Below, piece after piece: positions 35,997-44,481 of a stretch of 64,000 nt of DNA (position 1 is the stretch's first letter; every line of letters begins with the position of its first letter). The stretch lies in assembly GCA_965263375.1 (NCBI GenBank), contig OZ253669.1:2046001-2110000 (forward strand). The letters are read 5' to 3'. Under the pieces are notes generated by a model. That model saw only the letters and a list, made by a program, of their open reading frames with translations. It did no database searches and was not told where the DNA came from. This DNA is from JAJFFW01 sp965263375. GTDB taxonomy: Bacteria; Pseudomonadota; Alphaproteobacteria; Caulobacterales; Parvularculaceae. The position numbers were made by a program, and so were the translations under genes.

Positions 35997-37316
35997 ATGA
36001 GCCGCAAGTCCGGCAAGGTAAGGCGTTTTGTAACCCGTTTCTTTAAGGAACGGCAGATCTACCATCGTAGTGATGGCGTCGTGCACTTTATATCAATGTC
36101 GACGAACACTCAGATTGCGCTTGCAACTGTGGTGGCGGCGGCGCTTTTATGGATTGCTTACGCGTCTGTTAACGTTGTCTTTAAAGAGCAGATCATCGTC
36201 GCCAAGGATCGTGATTCCCGCGTGATGGAGATGAATTATAGCCGTCGTCTTCTTCGCCAACAGCAAGCCTATGACGATATCGACACGCTGAACAACATCA
36301 TGCGTGCGCAGTTCGATACGGAAATTGAGATTATTCGCAACCGTCACGATACGCTGCGCAATATGGTTGAGCGTAGCACAGCGATTAACATTAGCCTTGA
36401 GCAGCTTTCTGAGACTCTTTCTGAGGCTGGCGCCCCGAATGGCCAGAAAATGAATAACGGCAATCGTATTATGATTGACGTCACGCCGGGCGAAACGACA
36501 CCCCGTCGGTCTCGGATGAGCGTTTTACACAAACAAGCTCTTGAAGAAGCGGCGCAAAGCGATGCTGAGGGACTACCGCAAAGTAGCGAATCCGCCAGTG
36601 TTATCAATGAAATGGAGCAAGCCGCCGTCGACCTTTATGTCGAACAGATGCTGTTGCTCGCTTCTATCGAAGAAAAAGCCAATAAAAGAGCTGCAGAGCT
36701 TGAACGGGTTATTAAAGCCATCGGCGTGAACGCCGAAGCTTTTATCCGCCCAGCGAAAATCAGAAATGTCGCCTATGCCCAGGGCGGGCCTTTCATTGAT
36801 CCTGATAATCATGCCCGTTCAGGAACGGATTTCTTCCGCCATGCGAACCGCGCTGGCACATCGCTACATGAGCTTTCGTCATATTACAGCGTCATTAAAG
36901 ATATTCCTCTTTCTTCGCCGCTAACGACAAACCGCCGGTTTACAAGCGGTTTTGGGGTCAGGCGCGACCCAATTTCGGGCAGACGGTCAAACCATTACGG
37001 TATTGATTTCGCGGCGCCATGGGCGTCGCCCGTCACCGCGACAGCGAATGGGATAATAAAGTTTGCCGGGCGTCGTGCCGGCTTTGGCCGTATTGTAGAA
37101 ATTGATCATGGAAACGGATTTGTAACCCGTTACGCGCATCTTCACAGATATACGGTTAAAAAAGGACAACGCGTTAGTCTACACGACAAGATCGGCGAGC
37201 TTGGGTCTAGCGGGAGAAGCACCGGTCCACACGTACACTACGAGATACTCTACAAAGGCAAAGCAACCAATCCACAGCGTTTTATCGAGGCGGGCAGATA
37301 TGTTTTCGAAAGCTAA
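35997..37316 (+). CDS. M23-family (LytM-type) metallopeptidase, bactofilin-associated
   Basis: Inner-membrane anchored peptidoglycan endopeptidase. The 439-residue product has a short basic cytoplasmic N-terminus, one transmembrane helix (about 38-60), a coiled coil (about 70-130), a linker and a C-terminal LytM domain with intact zinc residues: HYGIDFAAP (about 333-341) and GPHVHYEI (about 409-416). Unlike EnvC it should be active. Its end overlaps the bactofilin gene by 17 bases. In Hyphomonas such a pair (LmdC with bactofilin BacA) localises stalk and bud growth, and similar pairing occurs in other bacteria. AAGGGG upstream supports the start. Confidence 0.92.
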   Translation: MSRKSGKVRRFVTRFFKERQIYHRSDGVVHFISMSTNTQIALATVVAAALLWIAYASVNVVFKEQIIVAKDRDSRVMEMNYSRRLLRQQQAYDDIDTLNNIMRAQFDTEIEIIRNRHDTLRNMVERSTAINISLEQLSETLSEAGAPNGQKMNNGNRIMIDVTPGETTPRRSRMSVLHKQALEEAAQSDAEGLPQSSESASVINEMEQAAVDLYVEQMLLLASIEEKANKRAAELERVIKAIGVNAEAFIRPAKIRNVAYAQGGPFIDPDNHARSGTDFFRHANRAGTSLHELSSYYSVIKDIPLSSPLTTNRRFTSGFGVRRDPISGRRSNHYGIDFAAPWASPVTATANGIIKFAGRRAGFGRIVEIDHGNGFVTRYAHLHRYTVKKGQRVSLHDKIGELGSSGRSTGPHVHYEILYKGKATNPQRFIEAGRYVFES

Positions 37317-37920
37317 AGACAAAAACTCACAAGAATCAAAAGCAAATGCCTCCCCAGCAGAGGCATCGTTCACACAAGGCGGCGCGAGCAGCAACAGCAC
37401 TTCGGCTCAGTCCAAGCGCCCTGTCGCAACCAGCCGCGCAGGCGGCGGCGTTCCTTCAATCATCTCTTCTGATGTGGTGATGCAAGGCAATTTGAATGCA
37501 AGCGGCGAAGTTCAATTCGACGGCGCCCTAGAAGGCGATATCAAAGCGGTTACGCTTATCGTCGGTGAAAAAGCGACCGTTAAGGGCGAAATCATCTGTG
37601 ATCGCGTTACGGTTCGCGGCCGGGTCGAAGGCGGCATCCGCGCCAAACAAGTTTCCCTTGCTGCAACAGCGCATATTCTTGGCGACATCATTCACAGCTC
37701 GCTATCTGTTGAAAACGGCGCACATTTTGAAGGCGCTTGCCGCCATTCTGATGACCCTCTTTCAGAAGCAGCATCTAAAGATTTCCGCAAGCACCGCCCT
37801 GCGGCGCCAGCGCCAGCGAAAAAGCCAGCAACAACAGCAAGCGAAAAAGACGTTGTTGACGCCAAGAACGGCAGTTCAACACCTTCTTTCCTCGGCGCTA
37901 ACCGTTCGCCGCTACGCTAA
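37300..37920 (+). CDS. bacA: Bactofilin family cytoskeletal protein
   Basis: A polymer-forming cytoskeletal protein. The 206-residue product has a low-complexity N-terminal region, then the bactofilin beta-helix beginning about residue 55 (SIISSDVVMQGNLNASGEVQ, then GALEGDIKAVTLIVGEKATV and later VEGGIRAKQVSLAATAHILG), and a basic Ala/Pro-rich tail. The frame extends upstream within the M23 gene to 37201, but ATG 37300, overlapping that gene's end, gives a normal start. Coupling to the M23 peptidase supports a role in localised cell-wall growth. The symbol is used by analogy only. Confidence 0.9.
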   Translation: MFSKAKDKNSQESKANASPAEASFTQGGASSNSTSAQSKRPVATSRAGGGVPSIISSDVVMQGNLNASGEVQFDGALEGDIKAVTLIVGEKATVKGEIICDRVTVRGRVEGGIRAKQVSLAATAHILGDIIHSSLSVENGAHFEGACRHSDDPLSEAASKDFRKHRPAAPAPAKKPATTASEKDVVDAKNGSSTPSFLGANRSPLR

Positions 37921-37957
37921 GACGCTGGGCTAAAACCTAAAAATTTTTAGAACAATC

Positions 37958-37995
37958 AAAAGGCTGTCCCATAGACAAATTGGGGCGGCCTTTTT
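37958..37995. terminator. Terminator between bactofilin and prfB
   Basis: AAAGGC...GCC hairpin (AAGGCTGTCCC with GGGGCGGCCTT, with mismatches) followed by a TTTTT run on the plus strand; on the minus strand the stem is followed by T residues only weakly. It probably ends the bactofilin transcript and may also end prfB, which converges on it. Confidence 0.6.
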
Positions 37996-38051
37996 CTTTG
38001 GACTATACAAGGACATCACCTTGATCGGGGCCTTGTTGTGTTCTGACGCGG

Positions 38052-39156
38052 TTACTTGCCCGCCACCCGCTGGGCGAGCGCCGCACTCATAAACGCCTCA
38101 AGGTCTCCATCAAGAACCGCATCCGGGCTTGGGCTTTCCACTTGGGTCCTAAGGTCTTTCACCATTTGATAGGGTTGCAAGACATAAGAGCGAATCTGAT
38201 GCCCCCAACCGATATCAGTCTTTTGGGCCGCCTGCTCTTGGGCGGCCTCTTCTCGCTTTTGCAGCTCCACCTCATAAAGACGAGCACGGAGCATATTCCA
38301 AGCCGTTGCGCGATTCTTATGCTGAGAACGTTCATTTTGACATTGCACAACAATGCCAGATGGAACATGGGTAATGCGCACCGCAGAGTCCGTGGTGTTC
38401 ACGTGCTGGCCACCAGCACCAGAGGCGCGGAACGTATCAATCCGGCAATCGCTCTCATTCACATCGACATCGATCGCGTCATCAACGACCGGATAGATCC
38501 ATACGGACGCAAAGGAAGTATGCCGCCGCGCGTTTGAATCGAAGGGTGAAATCCGCACCAGTCGGTGAACACCCGACTCAGTTTTTAGCCATCCATAGGC
38601 GTTATGACCTTTGACCAAAACGGTGGCGGACTTGATGCCAGCTTCATCCCCCGGCTGCTCTTCAATCACATCCGTTTTATATCCAGATTTTTGCGCCCAC
38701 CTTAGATACATGCGCAGCAACATCGACGCCCAATCTGTCGACTCTGTGCCGCCAGCGCCGGGGTGGACCTCGATATAACAATCATTTTTATCAGCCTCAC
38801 CAGAAAGCAGCGCCTCGCTCTCGGCTTTGGCGGCTTTTTGTCCGAGGGTTTTTAAAAGATCCTGCGCCTCATCAAGAGAGGCTTCATCCCCCTCCTCTTC
38901 AGCGAGTTCAGCAAGAGCGAGCGTATCCTCAAGCTCACTTGTATAATCAGCAATCGCGTTGATCTGCCCTTCTAGTGCGTTGCGTTCTTGCATTAACTTT
39001 TGCGCCGCATCGGGATCATTCCAAAGATCGGGATCTTCGGATTTTTCATTCAACTCTTTTAGTTTTGCCTGGGCCGTATCCCAGTCAAAGACGCCTCCTC
39101 AGCAGCTCTAAGGACTGCTTAATTTCCGACACAACTGACTCAATCTCTGCACGCAT
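38052..39156 (-). CDS. prfB: Peptide chain release factor 2, with programmed +1 frameshift
   Basis: Recognises UGA and UAA stop codons and releases the peptide. The gene starts at ATG 39156 and runs 23 codons to a UGA at 39085-39087; a +1 shift there joins the main frame, ending at 38052, for a product of about 367 residues. The shift site is AGGAGG-CGT-CTT-TGA-C, the same arrangement as in E. coli (internal Shine-Dalgarno three bases before CUU, then UGA C). The main frame holds the GGQ hydrolysis motif (ASGAGGQHVN) and the SPF anticodon-like motif (RISPFDSNARRHTSF). It lies downstream of mrcA on the same strand. Confidence 0.95.
39084..39099 (-). promoter_or_regulatory. Programmed +1 frameshift site of prfB
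   Basis: On the minus strand the order is AGGAGG, CGT, CTT, TGA, C. The Shine-Dalgarno-like hexamer sits three bases upstream of the slippery CUU, and the in-frame UGA is followed by C, the weak termination context. It provides autoregulation: low RF2 slows termination at UGA and favours the shift. Confidence 0.92.
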
Positions 39157-39263
39157 GGGCAATTTTTCCTACGAAAGAGGCTCTTCAAACAAGAAGCGCA
39201 TTTACCACCGGGCGACCCCACGGCAGTTCACGGCAAACGCCATTTCTAAGCGTGTTGCAGCGG

Positions 39264-42083
39264 TTAGAAAAGCCCTTCTAACTCTTCGCTTTCAGATGGC
39301 GCAACGCGGGACGGCGAGGAACCGGTAAGCGCATCAATGCTGAGATCGTCATTTTGCGCGCCTGCGCCGACGACGTCTTCTGTCTTAAAGGCTTCTAAGA
39401 TAATGTTCCGCTCACCCGGTGTCGCGGGACGACCCGTTTTAGCATTCACTCGCACGAGACGAATACCCGACGGCACTCGGAAGGGAATAGCCGGCTCGTC
39501 TTTTAAGGCTTGCGCCATAAACTCCGCAAAGATCGGCGCCGCAACTTTGCCGCCCGCTTCGCCTTGGCCTAAGGACTGAGGCAAGTCAAAGCCGACATAG
39601 ACCCCAGCGGCAAGATCTGGAGAAAATCCGACAAACCAAGCGTCTTTATATTCGTTCGTCGTGCCGGTTTTCCCTGCGACGGGATGAGAAACAGACTTTC
39701 GAATACCACGGCCCGTACCGCGCTGAACAACGCCTTCCAACATCGACACCATTTGGTAGGCCGTACGCGGATCTATCACCGTGCGGCGCAGATCCACCGG
39801 TTGCGGCTCAACTTGTCCCAACCAGGAAGATGCATTGCAATTGGGACATATCCGCTGGTCATGCTTGTAGATGGTCAAGCCATCGCGATCTTGAACCCGG
39901 TCAATCAAAAATGGTTTGGTTTCCTTACCGCCATTTACAAAAGTTGCATAAGCCGCGGTAATCCGCATCAACGTCGTCTCGCCAGCGCCAAGTGAAATCG
40001 CTAGCTCACGCGGCAGGCTTTCTGAAAGATTGAACCGCTCCACATAATCAAGAATACGGCCAATGCCCAAATCTTGAGCAAGGCGCGCCGTCATTGTGTT
40101 ACGAGACTTTTCAATTCCATGGCGCAAAGTCGACAAACCGCCATACTGGCCTTCAATATAGTTGCCTGGCTTGTACCAACTATCTGTACCCGGCGCAACG
40201 AAAGGCGCATCAAGCACGGTCGAAGACGGCGTATAGCCGCTGTCTAAAGCCGCAGAATACACAAATGGTTTAAAGGTCGACCCTGGCTGACGACGTGCTT
40301 GCATCGCCCGATTAAACTCTGACAACTCAAATGAGAAGCCGCCCACCATCGCAAGAACACGCCCCGTATGGGGGTCAATCGCAACAAGACCGCCATTTGC
40401 GGCTGGCGCCTGACGCAGCGCATAGACAGCTGGCGTCTCGGTTGGCTCAACAAAAATAACCTCGCCTCTGGAAAGAACCTCACGCGCGGAAGTGATCTCT
40501 TCGCCTTGCGCATTGACGCTCATATAGGGCTTGGCCCAATTTAACAGATCAACCGGAATAACGCCCAAAGCGCCGTCAGGGAACCCAATCTCTGCTTCGT
40601 TGTCACCCGCGGTCAGCACCACCGCCACGCGCCAAGGCGCAAGATCATTGGCTATCTTCCGCGCTTTAGAATAGGTCTTTAGCGTCGCCGATAAATCTTC
40701 CGCCCATTGATCGGAAAGCTCCATCGTTCCAATCGGGCCGCGCCAGCCATGACGCTGATCATAAGATATCAACCATTTGCGCAGCGCATTACCAGCCGCT
40801 TTTTGGAGCGCCGGATCAACAGTCGTTCGCACAGCAAGGCCGCCATCGTAAAGCGCCTCAACCCCGTAAAGTTGAGCAGTTTGCTTGCGCACCTCTTCGG
40901 CGAAATACTCAGACGCCCAATCACGAGCGCCAAGCGGCGGTGCGATTCGTGCGCCAAGGTCTTGCGCGCGGGCCTCTTTCGAATCCTCGACAGAGATCAC
41001 CCCATCTTCAGCAAGGCGCCCAATAACCCAGTTGCGGCGCTCCACCGCGCGATCATAATTGTGAACCGGATGATAATTACTCGGCCCCTTCGGGATCGCC
41101 GCTAAATAAGCCGCTTCATGAATATCAAGGTCTTCAAGGGATTTATCAAAATAATTCAACGCCGCCGCCGCCACGCCATAAGAGCGGTTGCCAAGATAAA
41201 TTTCGTTCAAATAAAGCTCTAAGATTTGATCCTTGGTGTACGCCTTTTCCATCCGGCGGGTGATCAACCATTCTTTCAATTTCCGGTCGATGCGTTGCTC
41301 ACTCGATAAAAGAAAGTTTTTAGCAACCTGTTGCGTGATTGTTGAGCCGCCCTCTAAGCGGCGGCCATTGATGATGTTGCCGACATTTGAAATCTGTGCG
41401 CGGATTATGCCGCGCATATCAAGGCCGCCATGCTCAAAGAAATTTTTGTCTTCAGCCGAGACAAAAGCAGCCTTAACGCGCAATGGTATAGCCTCGATAG
41501 GAATAAAGATCCGTCGCTCGCGGGCAAATTCCGCAACCAGCGTCCCATCCCCAGCGTAAACACGCGTCGTCACTGGCGGCTGATAATCAGCTAAAACTTT
41601 ATAGTCAGGAAGGTCATAGCTAAGCCGATTAAGATAAAGCCCCGAAAAGGCCATGACACTAATCAAGCCCAACATGACGAGGGATAACAAAAATCCCGCC
41701 CCTTGCGTGCCGCGCAACGCCATTACGCCCACGCCGCCATTTGAAGGAGAGGCGCCCGATGGCCCTTTAGGACCACGGGGGGGCTTACCGCCGCCGCTAC
41801 CACCGGTTGATTTTCTTGCCGACGGTGGTTTGGCGCCCCCACTAGCCGGCGCCCGTCGCTCGGCCACAAGCGGCGCACTTTCATCTTTTGGCTTTTTGGT
41901 TACAGTCTCATCCGCGTTTGGCTTGACATCTTTTGGCGCATTTTCACCAGGCTCAAAAGCGGCTTCCGCCTGTGCTTGCGGCTTGCCTGCCGGCGCAGTG
42001 CTCCCGTCACCGTCCTCTTGGAATTCCTTAAGGGCGTTGGACAGATTTTTAATGCGAATGTTGAATGGTTCTTCGTCTGTCAT
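39264..42083 (-). CDS. mrcA: Penicillin-binding protein 1A
   Basis: Bifunctional glycosyltransferase and transpeptidase that builds peptidoglycan. The 939-residue product has a cytoplasmic N-terminal region of about 125 residues, rich in Pro, Gly and Ser, one transmembrane helix (about 131-155), a GT51 domain (EDKNFFEHGGLDMRG, GSTITQQVAKN) and a transpeptidase domain with the SxxK motif GSTFKPF (serine about 601), SRN and KTGTTNE (about 804). It follows the amidase gene on the same strand with a 182-base gap and precedes prfB. The long disordered cytoplasmic N-terminus is longer than in E. coli and may carry regulatory contacts. Confidence 0.95.
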   Translation of the reverse strand: MTDEEPFNIRIKNLSNALKEFQEDGDGSTAPAGKPQAQAEAAFEPGENAPKDVKPNADETVTKKPKDESAPLVAERRAPASGGAKPPSARKSTGGSGGGKPPRGPKGPSGASPSNGGVGVMALRGTQGAGFLLSLVMLGLISVMAFSGLYLNRLSYDLPDYKVLADYQPPVTTRVYAGDGTLVAEFARERRIFIPIEAIPLRVKAAFVSAEDKNFFEHGGLDMRGIIRAQISNVGNIINGRRLEGGSTITQQVAKNFLLSSEQRIDRKLKEWLITRRMEKAYTKDQILELYLNEIYLGNRSYGVAAAALNYFDKSLEDLDIHEAAYLAAIPKGPSNYHPVHNYDRAVERRNWVIGRLAEDGVISVEDSKEARAQDLGARIAPPLGARDWASEYFAEEVRKQTAQLYGVEALYDGGLAVRTTVDPALQKAAGNALRKWLISYDQRHGWRGPIGTMELSDQWAEDLSATLKTYSKARKIANDLAPWRVAVVLTAGDNEAEIGFPDGALGVIPVDLLNWAKPYMSVNAQGEEITSAREVLSRGEVIFVEPTETPAVYALRQAPAANGGLVAIDPHTGRVLAMVGGFSFELSEFNRAMQARRQPGSTFKPFVYSAALDSGYTPSSTVLDAPFVAPGTDSWYKPGNYIEGQYGGLSTLRHGIEKSRNTMTARLAQDLGIGRILDYVERFNLSESLPRELAISLGAGETTLMRITAAYATFVNGGKETKPFLIDRVQDRDGLTIYKHDQRICPNCNASSWLGQVEPQPVDLRRTVIDPRTAYQMVSMLEGVVQRGTGRGIRKSVSHPVAGKTGTTNEYKDAWFVGFSPDLAAGVYVGFDLPQSLGQGEAGGKVAAPIFAEFMAQALKDEPAIPFRVPSGIRLVRVNAKTGRPATPGERNIILEAFKTEDVVGAGAQNDDLSIDALTGSSPSRVAPSESEELEGLF

Positions 42084-42265
42084 AACCGCCGCTATACCCC
42101 GTATTCCCGCCTATTTATAAACTAACCGGGTTCACCAGTCGCTCAAAGTTACATGCCCTGCGGGACATTTCCCAACTCCCCTCTTTTACCCTAGAAAACC
42201 GCCCACAGCGAGACGCAAAAAAGGCGACTTTACGTCTTTATATCCCAAGATTGCTGAAATTATTG

Positions 42266-43669
42266 TTAGCCAGCCTCCCCGCCCGAGACCACCGCAGACG
42301 CCGCCCGGCTCAAATTCTCAGTTTCCTTGAAATACTCATCAATGGACCTTGCGACGGCGCGCATCGTCTTTTTACGCCAAGCCGCTGATTTTAGGTTCGC
42401 TTCGTCCTTTTTGTTGGAAATAAAGGCAAGCTCCAAAAGCACCGCAGGCACATCCGGCGCAAGCAAAACCCGAAAATCCTCTCTTCTAAGAGAGTTTTTC
42501 AACAAGGGCGTGACCCCATCGAGCTCTGAAATCAGGACTTTGGCAAATCTTGTTGAGGCGTTGATCGTCTCGCGCTGGGCAAAGCCATAGAGGATTTCGC
42601 CAAGCTCAGGCGTCACCTCATCCATTTTCAGATTACCGACGCGACTGTCTTTTTGTTCTTTCGCCTCCCGCGCCGAACGCTCCGCCCCCTTTTTGGAAAG
42701 AGTGTAAGCCGCCGCACCACGTAAGTTTTTATCATGATGGGCGTCAGCATGAAGGGAGATAAACAAATCCGGTCCCGCACCGCGCGCCAGCTCAGAGCGT
42801 TGATGCGGCGCAAGCCGCGTATCATCATCCCTTGTCATAACGATGCGATAACGACCCGTGGCCTTGAGAACTTTCTGCAATTCCAATGCAGCTTTTAATG
42901 TTGCATTTTTCTCTAAATATCCGCCCTGGCCCGTCGCGCCTGGGTCTCCGCCGCCATGGCCCGCATCAATCACGATCACTGGCCAATCCTTTTGAACAAC
43001 CGTTTTTTTAACAGCTTGTTCAGACGTTGAGCGGGGTATGATTTGAACCGGCGCCTTTGCGCGCGGCTTAGGGGTTTGAGGGGTTTTCGCTGCTGTTTTA
43101 ACAACCGCAAGAGCCTCTTTCGGCTTTGCGCGCTCCTGTGGGGCCGCCTCTTGGGTCGCGCGCTTAATAACGTTTTCCAACCCTTTGTAACGGCTCGGCA
43201 AACTCGCGATAAATGCTTTCTTGTTTGCACTCTGCAAATCGATCACAAGACGGTACTTTGCAACACCTGGACGCGGCTCTAAAATAAAGGCGTCCAACAC
43301 CTTTGCCGTCTTTACAAAATCAAACTTGAACTGGGCCCGTCCACCAGGTTTTGGTCGATATTGATAGGTAGAGATCAGGCCGCGCGCCTTACGCGCCTTA
43401 CTTCCCTCGCGATCAACCCTAAGACCGTAAGCATCTAAATAAAGCGTTCCTGCCCCATTAGTATCACCGGAAAGCTCGTACTCAATATCGCCCTTCAAAT
43501 CCAACACAATGCGTGTTTTGTTTGCTGATTGCTCACCAAAACGCACCCCAATCAGTTCCGCGGCCGACACATTAATCGGCGCCGCAGTCATCGAGACAAT
43601 ACAAGCCAAGATCACGCTTATGCGCCTTGCTAACAAGCACTGCCGAAACTGATTCGTCCAAAACCGCAT
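42266..43669 (-). CDS. N-acetylmuramoyl-L-alanine amidase with AMIN domain
   Basis: A periplasmic zinc amidase that cuts peptide stems from glycan strands during cell separation. The 467-residue product has a signal peptide, an AMIN domain (about residues 40-145, GVRFGEQSANKTRIVLDLKG), a basic Lys/Ala/Pro-rich linker (about 170-225) and an Amidase_3 domain with VIVIDAGHGGGDPGA, the ELQK region, SLHADAH and VLLELAFISNKKDE. AAGGGACC about 7 bases upstream supports ATG 43669 over the longer frame at 43702. It corresponds to AmiC of other proteobacteria. It is probably activated by the EnvC homologue at 54877. Confidence 0.93.
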   Translation of the reverse strand: MRFWTNQFRQCLLARRISVILACIVSMTAAPINVSAAELIGVRFGEQSANKTRIVLDLKGDIEYELSGDTNGAGTLYLDAYGLRVDREGSKARKARGLISTYQYRPKPGGRAQFKFDFVKTAKVLDAFILEPRPGVAKYRLVIDLQSANKKAFIASLPSRYKGLENVIKRATQEAAPQERAKPKEALAVVKTAAKTPQTPKPRAKAPVQIIPRSTSEQAVKKTVVQKDWPVIVIDAGHGGGDPGATGQGGYLEKNATLKAALELQKVLKATGRYRIVMTRDDDTRLAPHQRSELARGAGPDLFISLHADAHHDKNLRGAAAYTLSKKGAERSAREAKEQKDSRVGNLKMDEVTPELGEILYGFAQRETINASTRFAKVLISELDGVTPLLKNSLRREDFRVLLAPDVPAVLLELAFISNKKDEANLKSAAWRKKTMRAVARSIDEYFKETENLSRAASAVVSGGEAG

Positions 43670-43861
43670 AACGGTCCCTTTTTTAAGCCTTTCTTGCTCC
43701 ATTTTTCCCCATCCTGGAACGTATTCACTTTCTGAATTACATATCCAATCTAAGGAGCCACTTTTAAAGCTCGTCTAAAATTTTAACGCAAAACCGCTTT
43801 GCGGATGGAAAATCCTTGCTTAGCGGCCTATTTCTTAGCGCTGCATGTTTTTAGAACTATG

Positions 43862-43876
43862 TTAACGCACTCTTAA
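43862..43876 (-). promoter_or_regulatory. CtrA-like full site (TTAA-N7-TTAA)
   Basis: TTAA at 43862-43865 and TTAA at 43873-43876 are separated by exactly seven bases, the spacing of the CtrA consensus in Caulobacter-like bacteria. It lies 193 bases upstream of the amidase and about 600 bases upstream of rne. It could link either gene to the cell cycle; the match is short and could be chance. Confidence 0.4.
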
Positions 43877-44029
43877 TATATTGCTCACGTTTGTATGAAA
43901 TAGTGAGTCGCATCAACCAACGCTTTTCTTTTTCCCAAGTCTCATGCATGGTTGTCTTTGGAGCGATTGAAGCGTGACGTTTCAAGAAGCCCCATAAACA
44001 GAATTTTTGGCGTGTGTCTCACCCTGGCC

Positions 44030-44481
44030 ATATTTTTATGTCCGATATATAGGGTGCTAAGGTATAAGCGTCAGACACGTTTCGAGGCCCCCAATGTCGG
44101 GGATTGCGCTAAGGCGCGCTTCGGGACAAAAAAAGTCGGCGGCTCCCTACTGCCGGCGCGCAAGGAACGGCCTTGGCCTTAACGGCTATCGTAGCGGCGT
44201 CATGCCGCGGCCTGCGTGGGAGCGATATAGGACGCTAAACGGACCTTTCCGTTGGCCCCGCCCTAAAGCGCCATTACGGCGCACCAAATAAACCGTCGTC
44301 TTCCAAAGACGGCCCGAACAACGAATCACGTCGATGACGCAAAGCGCAAACAAACAACACCTTAACCGCCCGGCCTCCAGAGCCTTTCTGGGGTGTGCGG
44401 CGGCTAGTTGTGCGCCCCTGCGCCGGCGAATGAACACATGCAGCGCGCGGCGCAAGGCCCGTGGCTGCGGAGCAAATATCA
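44030..44481 (+). other. Probable structured 5' leader of rne
   Basis: This GC-rich stretch has no coding character in any frame and contains many short hairpins: GGCCCCCaatgtcGGGG near 44086, AACGGacctttCCGTT at 44238-44253, and CGTCTTccaAAGACG at about 44296-44310. A possible promoter is TTGGCG at 44007 with an AT-rich element near 44031. A long 5' untranslated region that RNase E itself cleaves is known for enterobacterial rne; a similar role here is inference. The remaining part of the 812-base gap (43670-44030) is AT-richer and holds the CtrA-like site. Confidence 0.5.

Noticed and set aside
35815..36000. Open frame of 61 codons before the M23 gene
   Set aside because: Ends inside the start of the M23 gene, has no recognisable features and overlaps the likely promoter region.
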